This document shows, one piece after another, positions 26,689 through 34,843 of a DNA stretch of 64,000 bases. The notes beneath the pieces were generated by a model, which saw only the letters and a program-made list of their open reading frames with translations, searched no databases and was not told where the DNA came from. How positions within the stretch are numbered: the first letter of the stretch is position 1; the number at the start of each line of letters is the position of its first letter. The stretch covers positions 284,199 to 348,198 of the forward strand of contig JAHHGT010000005.1 in the NCBI GenBank assembly GCA_019359745.1, written 5' to 3'. Source of the stretch: Aphanothece saxicola GSE-SYN-MK-01-06B. Its GTDB lineage: Bacteria; Cyanobacteriota; Cyanobacteriia; PCC-6307; Cyanobiaceae. The translations under genes and the position numbers were made by a program.

Positions 26689-27207
26689 ATGGCGCGCCCC
26701 CCCTACCAACCCTCCCTGCTGCGGCTGACCCACGGAGTCACGGCGTTGCTGGTGCTGGCCGCCTGGCTGAGCGGTCTGTTCGTGTACAGCCGCTACGACG
26801 GCCGCTGGGGGCGGCTGCCCTTCACCCCGGGGGGCAACTGGATCGACCTCCATGGCACGGCCGGCTTTCTGCTGCTGCCGCTGGGGCTGGCCTTCGCCGC
26901 CTACGCCCTCACCCTGGGCCGGCCGCGCCTGAAGCGCAGCACCAACACCATGGCCCTGGCAGTGGCCACCGGCAAGCTGATGGACGAGGACTGGCTGCGG
27001 GACGGCCAGCTGCAGCACCTGGCCTACAGCCTGCACCTGGTGGCCTGGCTGCTGATCGGCCTGGCGGTGGTGCTGCATGTGGCAGGCAGCCTGCGGCTGG
27101 GAGGCATGCCGCTGCTGGCCTCGATGGCCAGCACGAGCCTGCGGCCGGGTGATTTGCCGGGCGACTGGCCGGGCCAGGTGCGGCGCTTCTGGAAGCGGGG
27201 GGGCTGA
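26689..27207 (+). CDS. Cytochrome b561-type membrane protein
   Basis: 172 residues from ATG 26689. Four hydrophobic helices carry histidines at cytochrome b positions: RLTHGVTALLVLAAWLSG, IDLHGTAGFLLLPLG, LQHLAYSLHLVAWLLIGLAV and VVLHVAGSLRLGG. This fits a bis-haem b561/Ni-Fe-hydrogenase-type cytochrome b domain. Immediately follows the c-haem gene, its likely redox partner (inference). Confidence 0.82.
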   Translation: MARPPYQPSLLRLTHGVTALLVLAAWLSGLFVYSRYDGRWGRLPFTPGGNWIDLHGTAGFLLLPLGLAFAAYALTLGRPRLKRSTNTMALAVATGKLMDEDWLRDGQLQHLAYSLHLVAWLLIGLAVVLHVAGSLRLGGMPLLASMASTSLRPGDLPGDWPGQVRRFWKRGG

Positions 27208-27218
27208 GGGGAGGAGAC

Positions 27219-27237
27219 GTTTCGTTGAAACCGTTTC
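27219..27237. promoter_or_regulatory. Overlapping inverted repeats before the FitA-like gene
   Basis: GTTTC-GTT-GAAAC-C-GTTTC: two interlocking five-base inverted repeats 36 bases before ATG 27273. Ribbon-helix-helix antitoxins usually bind such repeats to repress their own operon, so this is a probable operator. Confidence 0.5.
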
Positions 27238-27272
27238 GATTGGAGAATGGTCGCCACTGTCTCGGCTGAGCG

Positions 27273-27572
27273 ATGGCCAGGAGCCTCACCCTCAGAAATC
27301 TCCCTGACGACCTCTACGGCCGCCTGCAGCAAGCGGCTCAGCATCATCGCCGCAGCCTCAACCACGAAGCGATCGTGTGCCTGGAGCTGGCCCTTCCGCC
27401 TCAGGCGATCACGACCGCCGAGCGACTGGAGCAGATCCGGACCCTGCGCCACAGCCTGCCGACAGAAGCGGCGTTCACCCCGGGCCAGATCGATGCCTTC
27501 AAGCGCGAGGGCTGGGGGTGCTTCTGCTTGTCGAGCCTGAATCGGCCGACCTTCCGCTCCAGAAACGCTTGA
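27273..27572 (+). CDS. FitA/VapB-like ribbon-helix-helix antitoxin, orphan
   Basis: 99 residues. MARSLTLRNLPDDLYGRLQQ then HHRRSLNHEAIVCLELAL is an Arc/FitA-type ribbon-helix-helix DNA-binding domain, and AAFTPGQIDAFKREG is the usual C-terminal toxin-binding tail. The last 20 residues (CFCLSSLNRPTFRSRNA) are atypical. No VapC/FitB PIN toxin follows: the next sequence is an unrelated gene on the other strand, so the toxin is lost. Confidence 0.72.
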   Translation: MARSLTLRNLPDDLYGRLQQAAQHHRRSLNHEAIVCLELALPPQAITTAERLEQIRTLRHSLPTEAAFTPGQIDAFKREGWGCFCLSSLNRPTFRSRNA

Positions 27573-27941
27573 TCACAGCGGATCCCCGGGCAGAAAGCGC
27601 CGGATGAACAACTCCAGGGCCATCGGCCCGCAGCGGGGCTGCCAGGTGGTGCCGCCCGGCAGCCGCCGCCAGGCCTGCACCTGCAGCGCACCGCCGCCGG
27701 CCAGCAGCTGCACCCGGTAGCGGTACTCGGCATCGGCGGCCTGGGCGGGGGCGGCCAGGGGTTCGGCGCCGGGCTGGGTGGCCAGGAACGCCGCCGCGAA
27801 AGCTCCCGGCTCCGGCCGCTGGCGCAGGGCCGTGGCGAAACGCCAGGCGGCGCCGGTGGGGTAACCGTCGTGGTGGAGGTAGAGGTGGCGCTCCGGAACG
27901 CCGGGGAAACCGGTGAAGGAGTAGACGGCGCGGGTGGCCAA
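27573..27941 (-). CDS. Conserved protein of unknown function
   Basis: 122 residues from ATG 27941: MATRAVYSFTGFPGVPERH, then LYLHHDGYPTGAAWRFATAL. The VY-F-x-H-x-DGYP pattern recurs in a small bacterial family of unknown role that I recall but cannot name. No signal or membrane segment. It abuts the end of the FitA-like antitoxin gene tail to tail, within a region rich in toxin-antitoxin remains. Confidence 0.55.
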   Translation of the reverse strand: MATRAVYSFTGFPGVPERHLYLHHDGYPTGAAWRFATALRQRPEPGAFAAAFLATQPGAEPLAAPAQAADAEYRYRVQLLAGGGALQVQAWRRLPGGTTWQPRCGPMALELFIRRFLPGDPL

Positions 27942-28010
27942 GGAGCTGGAGCGGCTGCACAGGGAAGTGCCACCGGTGTCTCAGTCCGTTGAACTGGTTC
28001 TGGCCGTACG

Positions 28011-28220
28011 GTGCACATGCAAGCACTCAGGACGATGGACGCCCCCGGCAACCGGGCCAGCAATCGGCGCTTGGTCGCTGAGCAGGTATTAACCGACTGC
28101 GAGGAGTACCACCTCGGCCCAGAAGCGCTGGACGCCTGGGAACGCATCAACCAGCGGCCTGCACGCTCCCTGAAGGGTCTGCGCGCGCTGATGGATCGGC
28201 CCTCACCGTTCCAGGCCTGA
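28011..28220 (+). CDS. Remnant of a DUF1778-type antitoxin
   Basis: 69 residues. The stretch RRLVAEQVLTDCEEYHLGPEALDAWERINQ and the ending LRALMDRPSPF resemble the C-terminal half of DUF1778 antitoxins (partners of GNAT toxins). The N-terminal DNA-binding strand (RTTFRL-type) is missing or altered and no GNAT toxin follows. Probably a decayed locus. Confidence 0.45.
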   Translation: MHMQALRTMDAPGNRASNRRLVAEQVLTDCEEYHLGPEALDAWERINQRPARSLKGLRALMDRPSPFQA

Positions 28221-28367
28221 GCGTCGGCTACCTGTTGCCTGGGCTGCTGGCGTCCAGCAGGTGCTGGGGCCAAAGGAACTCAGATCCAGAAGGCCGTTCT
28301 GGCGGATGCTCGCCTCGATCTCATCCGGGTTCAGTTCGTCCCGCAACCTGGGTGTGGCCTCGATCAC
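28204..28367 (-). pseudogene. Decayed zeta-toxin-like kinase fragment
   Basis: GTG 28367 overlaps the stop of the preceding 75-residue gene (GTGA), as in intact two-gene zeta modules. About 54 codons: RLRDELNPDEIEASIRQNG then LLDLSSFG resembles the segment just after the Walker A motif in zeta-type toxins, but the GPNGxGKST loop itself is missing and the rest of the kinase is gone. Recognition is from memory of the family. Confidence 0.45.
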
Positions 28368-28591
28368 CGGATGGTGAAGGTGGTGCCAGGCGTAACCGGT
28401 GTGGGTGCCTCAACCGGCCTGAGCCGCTGCTTGCGGCCGTCGGGGAAGACCCGGACGATGAAGCCGCCTTCGGATTGCAACACGCTTTGCCCTGAGGCCA
28501 GTACCTGGGCACGCGCGGCGGCGAAGGCCTCACCGGAGACCGGCGGGAACCGGCTCTCGAGTTCTTGAAGTTGGCGTTCCTGCTCGGACAT
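28364..28591 (-). CDS. Small protein, probable antitoxin of a zeta-like module
   Basis: 75 residues from ATG 28591: MSEQERQLQELESRF, then SGEAFAAARAQVLASGQS and VRVFPDGRKQ, ending VTPGTTFTIR. This layout matches small proteins usually found directly upstream of zeta-type kinase toxins. Here the toxin that should follow is only a short fragment (28204-28367). Confidence 0.5.
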   Translation of the reverse strand: MSEQERQLQELESRFPPVSGEAFAAARAQVLASGQSVLQSEGGFIVRVFPDGRKQRLRPVEAPTPVTPGTTFTIR

Positions 28592-28674
28592 GGCCCAACC
28601 GCCGGCATCTCGATGGGCGCAAGCCACTCCCAGCTAGCCATACCTGGTAATCCCCAGCCCCGAGTCGCGTGTCG

Positions 28675-28922
28675 ATGGACTCTGCCGATGCCGCCACCAG
28701 CTCGATCACCAGCAAGGGGCAGGTCACCCTCCCCAAGGCGTTGCAGCAGCAGTTCGGGCTGGCCCGGGGCAGCCGAGTAAGCGTGTTTTGGTGGGGAATC
28801 ACATCGAGCTGTGCCCCTGGAAGCCGGAGCAGCCAGTGCCGGAAAGCGGCTTCGGATTGCTGAGGACCAACCGGCCAGCCGTGCCGGCGGACTTCGATCC
28901 CGCCAGCCTGCTGCGCCCGTGA
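28675..28922 (+). pseudogene. AbrB/VapB antitoxin with frameshift
   Basis: ATG 28675 opens SSITSKGQVTLPKALQQQFG then LARGSRVSV, a swapped-hairpin AbrB domain. Around 28785-28795 the frame is lost; the expected continuation (VGNHIELCPWKPEQP, then SGFGLLRTNRPAVPADFDPA) is found in the +1 frame and ends at TGA 28920-28922, overlapping the toxin start as in intact loci. One frameshift therefore breaks this antitoxin. Confidence 0.7.
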
Positions 28923-29005
28923 TTGGCGTGGACACCAATGTGCTGGCCCGCTACTTCGTGGCGGAGGACGATGCCGATGCGGCCACGGAACGCCAGCGCC
29001 GCGCG
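28919..29005 (+). pseudogene. vapC: VapC PIN toxin, N-terminal fragment
   Basis: GTG 28919 starts VIGVDTNVLARYFVAEDDAD, the PIN-domain first strand with the catalytic Asp. Similarity ends after about 29 codons, and the rest of the PIN domain is absent before the convergent M23 peptidase gene. It is the partner of the frameshifted AbrB antitoxin just upstream. Confidence 0.7.
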
Positions 29006-29080
29006 CAGGGAGGGATCGGGGGGGCGGCGCTGGGGGGAGTCTGCCTGCGGTGGGGCGGTTGTGGGGGGTCCGCCCAACGC

Positions 29081-29839
29081 TCAGGGCCGGATGTCGCCAG
29101 CGATGGCGCCACCGGCGGGAGGCGCTGGCAGCAGGGGTGTGGGATCCACCGCCACCAGCCCCTGCGGCTGGCGTTGGCGCACCTCCAGGTGCAGGTGCGG
29201 CGTGCTGGCGTTGCCGCTCTGGCCCACCTCGCCAATGGGCTGTCCGGCCCCCACGCTGTCGCCCTCAGCCACGGAGGCTTGGCGCAGATGGGCATAGAGG
29301 CTCGACCAGCCGCCGCCGTGATCGATCAGCACCGTGAGGCCGTAGCCGCTGATCTCCGCCTCCCGCTGCACCCGGCCGGTCTGCACCGCCAGCACGGCGG
29401 TTCCTTCCGGCGCGATCAGATCCACTCCGGTGTGCAGGCGCCAGGCCCCGCGGGCCTCCGAAAACCGCCAGCCCCAGGGGTCCTGCTCCGAGGCCGCCAC
29501 GGCGAGGGGATAGTGCAGCGGCGCCAGCGGCCCCGCCGCGGCCTCACCGGCCCCGGACGCCCGGGCCTGGAGGGCGAGGTCACCCACCGGCACCTCCCTG
29601 GGCAGCAGCGCCGGACGCTCGGGCCTGGTGGCCGCCGGCGTCGGGATGGGGGCGGGAGCGAGCCGCTCGGGAAAAGGCGCGGGCGGCGCTTCCGCACCTG
29701 CCCCGGTGGCGGAATCGGGGATCGGCGGCTCCCCATGGGCCCCTGGCCGATCGGTCCCCGCCGCAGCCGCGGTGCCGCCGGGCAACAGCAGGAGCAGCAG
29801 CAACAGCGCCGGAACCCGCCGGAGGGAGGCAGAAGCCAT
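29081..29839 (-). CDS. Secreted M23-family metallopeptidase
   Basis: 252 residues from ATG 29839 (a start six codons earlier is possible). A signal peptide (VPALLLLLLLLPGGTAAAA) and a long Pro/Ala-rich linker lead to a LytM/M23 domain with HTGVDL (zinc ligands His, Asp), YGLTVLIDHGGGWSSLYAHL and the HLHLE zinc/catalytic motif. It cleaves peptide cross-links of peptidoglycan in the periplasm. Lacks LysM repeats. Confidence 0.88.
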   Translation of the reverse strand: MASASLRRVPALLLLLLLLPGGTAAAAGTDRPGAHGEPPIPDSATGAGAEAPPAPFPERLAPAPIPTPAATRPERPALLPREVPVGDLALQARASGAGEAAAGPLAPLHYPLAVAASEQDPWGWRFSEARGAWRLHTGVDLIAPEGTAVLAVQTGRVQREAEISGYGLTVLIDHGGGWSSLYAHLRQASVAEGDSVGAGQPIGEVGQSGNASTPHLHLEVRQRQPQGLVAVDPTPLLPAPPAGGAIAGDIRP

Positions 29840-29910
29840 CGAACGGGCGCGGGGCAAACGCGTTGTATCGCGTCTTCGGGGTGGAGCAAGACCGCAGGCG
29901 GGACGACCGT

Positions 29911-30732
29911 TCAGTTGTCGATGAGCAGGGAATGGGCCGTGCGCACGACCCGTGGATCGGGCTCAGCGACGACGTCGTGGTCCTTGTGGTCGTAGTCCAG
30001 GGCGTGGAGGACGCTGCGGATGGCGCCGAGTCGGGCTCGTCTCTTCTCGTTGGAATTGACGATCGTCCATGGCGCCACGAGGGTGTCGGTGGCCAGCAGC
30101 ATCTCGTTGCGGGCATGGGTGAACGCGTCGTACTTCGCCACGCTGGCCTCGTCGATGGGCGATAGCTTCCACCGCTTGAGGGGATCTTCACGGCGGGCAT
30201 CGAAACGCCGCTTCTGCCGGCCCTGCGACACGGTGAACCACATCTTGAAGAGCAGGATCCCACTGTCGACGAGTGACTGCTCAAAGGCGGGAACCTGCCG
30301 GAGGAACAGGGCATGCTCCTGCGGTGTGCAGAAGCCCATCACCTTCTCGACGCCGGCCCGATTGTACCACGACCTGTCGAACATCGTGATGTCGCCGGCC
30401 GAGGGCAGGTGCTGGACATAGCGCTGGAAATACCACTGGGTCCGTTCGGCATCGTTGGGCTTCGGCAGCGCCACATGGTCACTGCCGCGAGGATTCATGT
30501 GTTGGCGGAAGCGCTTGATCGATCCACCTTTGCCCGCCGCATCGCGCCCTTCGAACAGGATGACGACGCGCTGCCCGACAGCCTTGATCGAACGCTGCGC
30601 CTTGAGCAGTTCGATCTGGAGCGATTGGAGGTCTCGCTTGTAGGCCTTTTTGTCGATCCGTTCGTCGCAGGGAAGATCGTTCTGCATCGCCTCGATTGAC
30701 TCGAAGGGCGCTGGGCGTTGCTGCTTGCTCAT
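29911..30732 (-). CDS. ppk2: Polyphosphate kinase 2
   Basis: 273 residues. Walker A GRDAAGKGG (62-70), SIKRFRQHMNPRGSDHVALPKP, QWYFQRYVQHLP and the Walker B/lid motif FDRSWYNRAGVEKVMGF are diagnostic of PPK2, which moves phosphate between polyphosphate and nucleoside di- or monophosphates. Length fits a single-domain class I enzyme. It is upstream of, and on the same strand as, the M23 peptidase gene (72-base gap). Confidence 0.92.
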   Translation of the reverse strand: MSKQQRPAPFESIEAMQNDLPCDERIDKKAYKRDLQSLQIELLKAQRSIKAVGQRVVILFEGRDAAGKGGSIKRFRQHMNPRGSDHVALPKPNDAERTQWYFQRYVQHLPSAGDITMFDRSWYNRAGVEKVMGFCTPQEHALFLRQVPAFEQSLVDSGILLFKMWFTVSQGRQKRRFDARREDPLKRWKLSPIDEASVAKYDAFTHARNEMLLATDTLVAPWTIVNSNEKRRARLGAIRSVLHALDYDHKDHDVVAEPDPRVVRTAHSLLIDN

Positions 30733-30838
30733 GGGACTGGCTCTCGTCGCTCGCCTACGACCACCATGGCCGCCGCAGACAGGGTGGCGCCAACCGCTGC
30801 CGTCGTGGGGCCCACCAAGGTCGGGCTACGGTTGATGC

Positions 30839-31096
30839 TTGCTGCGTGCCCATCCGATGCGCAGCCCTGCTGGACCGGCGGTGTTGGCGCGGCTGATGCG
30901 GGCGCTGATCCGCCATCCACGCCACCACTTCTGGCCCAATGCGATCAGCCTGCTGCTGGAGGCAGGGCAACTCACCGATACGTATCTACTGGCGCTGGCG
31001 GTCCACCACGGCGGCACGCTGGTCAGCTTCGGCCGCCGCCTGGGCTGCGGGGCCGAGGCCGGCGGTAGCGCCGCCCTGCACCTGATCCCCACCTGA
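30839..31096 (+). pseudogene. VapC-family PIN toxin, C-terminal fragment
   Basis: The readable part is RHPRHHFWPNAISLLLEAG then QLTDTYLLALAVHHGGTLV, the C-terminal half of a PIN toxin family whose usual motif is TDxYLLALAxxHGGxLxTFDRRL. Here the acidic position is changed (SFGRRL, Gly for Asp) and the N-terminal half with the first catalytic Asp is missing. Its family differs from the fragment at 28919. Its stop overlaps the pdxH start (TGATG). Confidence 0.65.
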
Positions 31097-31743
31097 TGTC
31101 CCCAGAGCCCACCGACCCCGCCCAGCTGCGCCGCGACTACCGGCGCCAGGACCTGCGGCGGGGGGATCTGGCCGACGATCCGGTGGCGCAGTTCCGGCGC
31201 TGGTTCGATCAGGCGGTGGCCGTCGGGCTGGAGGAGCCCAACGCCATGGTGCTGGGCACCAGCGATGGGGTGCGCCCCAGCGCCCGCACCGTGCTGCTCA
31301 AGGCCTTCGACGCGCGGGGCTTCGTGTTCTTCACCCACTACGAAAGCCGCAAGGCCACCGAGATCGGCGCCCACCCGGAGGTGAGCCTGCTGTTTCCCTG
31401 GTACGGGCTGGAGCGGCAGGTGGCCATCCTGGGCCGGGCCGAGCGGATCAGCTCCGCCGAATCGCTGGCCTACTTCCTCTCGCGCCCCGTCGGCAGCCGG
31501 CTGGGGGCCTGGGTGTCGCAGCAAAGCGCCGTGATCGGCTCCCGCTCCATCCTGGAGATGCAGTGGCAGGCGATGCAGCGCCGCTTCGCCGATGGCGAGG
31601 TTCCGCTGCCGCCGTCCTGGGGCGGCCTGCGGGTGGTGCCGTTCGAGTTCGAGTTCTGGCAGGGCCGCACCAACCGCCTGCACGATCGCTTCCGCTACCG
31701 GCCCAGCGGCGGGGCCTGGAGCATCGAGCGACTGGCGCCCTGA
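31096..31743 (+). CDS. pdxH: Pyridoxamine 5'-phosphate oxidase
   Basis: 215 residues, normal length. Makes pyridoxal phosphate from PNP or PMP with FMN. Motifs: [20 protein letters not shown] (FMN binding), [26 protein letters not shown] and the C-terminal [13 protein letters not shown] (substrate/FMN). ATG 31096 overlaps the stop of the VapC remnant. Confidence 0.95.
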   Translation: MSPEPTDPAQLRRDYRRQDLRRGDLADDPVAQFRRWFDQAVAVGLEEPNAMVLGTSDGVRPSARTVLLKAFDARGFVFFTHYESRKATEIGAHPEVSLLFPWYGLERQVAILGRAERISSAESLAYFLSRPVGSRLGAWVSQQSAVIGSRSILEMQWQAMQRRFADGEVPLPPSWGGLRVVPFEFEFWQGRTNRLHDRFRYRPSGGAWSIERLAP

Positions 31744-31801
31744 GAGCCGATCGCGGCCGCCGGCGATCTGCAGATGAGCCGCAGAATCGCCTACTCCCCC
31801 A

Positions 31802-31823
31802 TTTATGCGGCTATGCTCATAGC
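31802..31823. promoter_or_regulatory. Candidate operator before the persulfide dioxygenase fusion
   Basis: The octamer TTTATGCG (31802-31809) is followed by a perfect palindrome GCTATG-CT-CATAGC (31810-31823), 20 bases before the ATG. The same octamer with a similar right half occurs between the Kir and SQR genes. A sulfide-responsive repressor site is a reasonable guess. Confidence 0.45.
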
Positions 31824-31842
31824 ACTTGATGCCTGAGCACCC

Positions 31843-32964
31843 ATGGCCGTTGCGCCCGCGCCCTCCCTGTCCCTCGCCGCCGCCGCCGGGGGCGCCCCGC
31901 TGCTGTTCCGCCAGCTGTTCGACGCCGACACCGGCACCTTCACCTACCTGCTGGCGGATGTGGCCAGCCGCAAGGCGCTGCTGATCGATTCGGTCTTCGA
32001 GCAGCACGACCGCGACCTCTCCCTGATCCGCGAACTGGGGGTCGAGCTGGTGGCCGCGATCGACACCCACGCCCATGCCGACCACGTGACGGGCAGCTGG
32101 CTGATGCACGAAGCCACCGGCTGCGCCATCGGCCTGGCCGCCTGCGTCGGCGCCGAGAACGTCACCCGTCCCCTGAAACACGGCGATCGCGTCCTCTTCG
32201 GCGGCCGCCACGTGGAGGTGCGCGCCACCCCCGGCCACACCGACGGCTGCCTCAGCTTCGTCCTCGACGACCACACCATGGCCTTCACCGGCGATGCCCT
32301 GCTGGTGCGCGGCTGCGGCCGCTGCGACTTCCAGCAGGGCAACGCCCACACTCTCTGGGCCTCGATCACCGAACAGATCCTGACCCTGCCGGATCACTGC
32401 CTGCTGTACCCCGGCCACGACTACACCGGTCGCTCCGTCACCTCCGTCACCGAGGAAAAGGCCTTCAACGCGCGCCTCGGCGGCAACGCCACCGAGCGCG
32501 ACTTCGTCGGCCACATGGAGAACATGAAGCTGCCCCATCCCCACCGGATCGCCCAGGCCCTGCCCGGCAACATGCGCTCCGGCAAGCCCCGCGAGGCCAG
32601 CGCCGCGCCGGCCTGGGCCCCCATGGCGCGCAGCTACGCCGGCCTGCCGGAACTCAGCCCCGCCTGGGTGGCCGCCCATCGCGGCGATGTCACTGTGCTG
32701 GATGTGCGCTCCGCCGAGGAGTTCGCCGGACCTGACGGGCACGTGGGCGGCAGCCTGCTGATCCCCCTGCCGGAGCTGGAGGGCCGCTTCGCCGAGATCC
32801 CCACAGGCCGCCCGCTGGTGGTGGTCTGCCACTCGGGCAGCCGCTCGGCCCTGGCCACCCAGCAACTGCTCAAGGCCGGCCGGACGCAGGTGGCCAACCT
32901 CCACGGCGGCCTGAGCCGCTGGGCCGCCGAGGGCTTCCCGCTGGAGGGCGTCGTCCAGGCCTGA
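31843..32964 (+). CDS. Persulfide dioxygenase (ETHE1-like) - rhodanese fusion
   Basis: 373 residues. Residues about 15-250 are a metallo-beta-lactamase-fold ETHE1-type dioxygenase: THAHADHVTGSWL, ATPGHTDGCLSFVL, FTGDALLVRGCGRCDFQQG and YPGHDYTGRSVTSVTEEK. Residues about 265-370 are a rhodanese with LDVRSAEEFAG and the active-site loop VVCHSGSRSA (catalytic Cys). Such fusions oxidise glutathione persulfide to sulfite and exchange it with thiosulfate. It starts a sulfur module with the rhodanese genes downstream and SQR. Confidence 0.92.
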   Translation: MAVAPAPSLSLAAAAGGAPLLFRQLFDADTGTFTYLLADVASRKALLIDSVFEQHDRDLSLIRELGVELVAAIDTHAHADHVTGSWLMHEATGCAIGLAACVGAENVTRPLKHGDRVLFGGRHVEVRATPGHTDGCLSFVLDDHTMAFTGDALLVRGCGRCDFQQGNAHTLWASITEQILTLPDHCLLYPGHDYTGRSVTSVTEEKAFNARLGGNATERDFVGHMENMKLPHPHRIAQALPGNMRSGKPREASAAPAWAPMARSYAGLPELSPAWVAAHRGDVTVLDVRSAEEFAGPDGHVGGSLLIPLPELEGRFAEIPTGRPLVVVCHSGSRSALATQQLLKAGRTQVANLHGGLSRWAAEGFPLEGVVQA

Positions 32965-33002
32965 CGCGCACCACACCCTTCCGATCCCACCGCTTAACTT
33001 CC

Positions 33003-33554
33003 ATGACCGCCACGACCATGACCACCCCCAGCCGCCTCAGCGCCCACGACCTCGCCGACCAGCTGGCGGCCGGCGCCATCACCGTGATCGACGTGCGCGA
33101 ACCGATGGAGTTCGCCACCGGCCACATCGCCGGCAGCCTCAACGTGCCCCTCTCCCGCCTGGCCCAGGCCGACCTGCCCCGCGGCCCGCTGGTGCTGGTC
33201 TGCCAGAGCGGCAACCGCAGCGGCAAGGGTCTCGCCCAGCTGCTCCAGCAGGGCCATCCCCACCCCGTCACCGATCTGCTCGGCGGCGTGCCCGCCTGGG
33301 AGCAGGCCGGCTTCCCGGTGCGCAAGCTCAAGGGGGCGCCACTGCCGCTGATGCGCCAGGTGCAGATCGTCGCCGGCAGCCTGGTGCTGCTGGGGGTGAT
33401 CCTCTCCCAGGCCGTGGCCCCCGGCTGGATCTGGCTGAGCGGCTTCGTGGGGGCCGGACTCACCTTCGCCGGCGTCTCCGGCTTCTGCGGCATGGCCCGC
33501 CTGCTGGCCGTGATGCCCTGGAACCGGGTGACCCTTGCCGAGGGGCGGGGCTGA
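33003..33554 (+). CDS. Rhodanese with C-terminal membrane DUF2892 domain (YgaP-like)
   Basis: 183 residues. Rhodanese domain: VIDVREPMEFATGHIAGSLN and the active-site loop VCQSGNRSGKG. Two hydrophobic helices follow (IVAGSLVLLGVILSQAVAP and WIWLSGFVGAGLTFAGVSG), as in membrane-bound YgaP. It probably passes sulfane sulfur at the inner face of the membrane. It starts 38 bases after the dioxygenase fusion gene. Confidence 0.9.
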   Translation: MTATTMTTPSRLSAHDLADQLAAGAITVIDVREPMEFATGHIAGSLNVPLSRLAQADLPRGPLVLVCQSGNRSGKGLAQLLQQGHPHPVTDLLGGVPAWEQAGFPVRKLKGAPLPLMRQVQIVAGSLVLLGVILSQAVAPGWIWLSGFVGAGLTFAGVSGFCGMARLLAVMPWNRVTLAEGRG

Positions 33555-34202
33555 TCAGGCCTGGGCTGCGCTTTGGCGCCACAGGCCCAGCCATTCATCC
33601 TGGCGCTGGTCCACCGAACCGCTGGCCTTCTCCCACACCTCGGCCCCCAGCCCCGCCTGGCCGAGCTGGGCGGCCACCACCTCGGGGTCGCTGCCCCATG
33701 GCGGGCCGCCCGGCCTGGGGTGGCACCAGAACAGCCCCAGCAGCCAGCCCCCCGGCGCCAGCAATCGGCACACGGTGGCGATGTACGCCTCGCGCTGGGC
33801 CGGATCAATGGCGCAGAAGCAGGTGTGCTCCACGATCCCCGTCAGGCTTCCGGGCGCCAGACCCGCCGCCGCCAAGGCTTGCCCATCGAACAAGTCGGCC
33901 TGCAGCCAGCGCAGGCGGTCCCTCTCCGGGCCATGGAGGCCGCGGGCTGCGCCAAGGGCCTCACTGCTGAAATCCAGGCCGATGGCGGAGAAGCCGAGGT
34001 CCTCGAGCAGGGCGGCCTCGTGGCCCCGTCCGCAGCCCGGCACCAGCACCGTCCCCGGCGGCCGGGGAGCGAGGGGGTGGCTGCGCAGGAACCGCTCCAG
34101 CGGCGGAGCGGGCTTGCCCAGTTCCCAGCCGTCGGCGCCCTGCCGGTAGCGCTGGTCCCAGTGGCTTGGAGCAGCGGTGGGTGCCGGCGTGGAGGGGTTC
34201 AT
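33555..34202 (-). CDS. TPMT-like SAM-dependent methyltransferase
   Basis: 215 residues from ATG 34202. WDQRYRQGADGWELGKPAPPL, VLVPGCGRGHEAALL (SAM site) and FCAIDPAQREAYIATVCRLL match the thiopurine S-methyltransferase family, whose bacterial members methylate thiols, selenide, tellurite or halides. Within a sulfide module, methylation of sulfide or thiols is plausible. Its stop abuts that of the convergent rhodanese gene. Confidence 0.85.
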   Translation of the reverse strand: MNPSTPAPTAAPSHWDQRYRQGADGWELGKPAPPLERFLRSHPLAPRPPGTVLVPGCGRGHEAALLEDLGFSAIGLDFSSEALGAARGLHGPERDRLRWLQADLFDGQALAAAGLAPGSLTGIVEHTCFCAIDPAQREAYIATVCRLLAPGGWLLGLFWCHPRPGGPPWGSDPEVVAAQLGQAGLGAEVWEKASGSVDQRQDEWLGLWRQSAAQA

Positions 34203-34351
34203 GGCTCCAGCATGACGGGGTCCGTCGTCAACCCGCGGCGTCGCTGTAAGGAATTCAGCTGCTCTCCAGGCCATGGCCGCAGGGAGATGACAGCTTGTCT
34301 GCAAAGCACCCTCACCTTGATCTCCGCCATGACGCTCCCTGGCAACCACCC

Positions 34352-34843
34352 ATGAAGGCCTCACTGGCCATGGCGCTAAGCGGCCTTGCCCTCGCCATCC
34401 TGCTGCTGCTGGGCGGTGGGTCCGGCGCCGCAGCGGCGGGGTTGCAGGGGGCCTCTCCCGTGCAGAGCTCCGTGGATCAGTACCTCCAGTCCCTCCCCGC
34501 CGATTTCCACACCCTCAAGACGGTGCCGGCCCTCAAGAGCCTGATGGCCGGCGGCAACACCCTGCTGATCGATGTGCGCCAGCCAGCCGAGTACCGGGCC
34601 GGCCACATCCGCGGAGCCGTCAACATCCCCCTGCGGGAACTCGATGATCACCTCGGCGCTATCCCCACGGACAAGGAGGTCGTCCTCTACTGCTCCACGG
34701 GCTTTCGTTCGGCCATGGGGGTGATGGCCCTGCAGCTGCAGGGCTTCAGCCATGTGCGTGGCTTTCCGCCGAGCCTGGCCGGCTGGCAGGCCGCCGGCGA
34801 GGCCGTTTCAGGCCCTGAGGTTGGCGGCGGCGCTCAGGCCTGA
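34352..34843 (+). CDS. Exported rhodanese
   Basis: 163 residues from ATG 34352. A signal sequence (MKASLAMALSGLALAILLLLG to AAAAG) precedes one rhodanese domain with LLIDVRQPAEYRAGHIRGAV and active-site loop LYCSTGFRSAMG. It probably handles sulfane sulfur in the periplasm or thylakoid lumen. Its end overlaps the convergent DUF3122-like gene by ten bases. The third rhodanese domain within 3 kb. Confidence 0.88.
   Translation: MKASLAMALSGLALAILLLLGGGSGAAAAGLQGASPVQSSVDQYLQSLPADFHTLKTVPALKSLMAGGNTLLIDVRQPAEYRAGHIRGAVNIPLRELDDHLGAIPTDKEVVLYCSTGFRSAMGVMALQLQGFSHVRGFPPSLAGWQAAGEAVSGPEVGGGAQA

Noticed and set aside
28919..31096. A single vapC gene split by insertion of the M23 and ppk2 genes
   Set aside because: The N-terminal piece belongs to the AbrB-linked VapC type, and the C-terminal piece (TDTYLLALAVHHGG) to another PIN family. 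The middle is missing from both, and no target duplication is seen.
30826..32976. 716-codon minus-strand open frame over pdxH and the persulfide dioxygenase fusion
   Set aside because: Antisense shadow: both plus-strand genes have full sets of active-site motifs.
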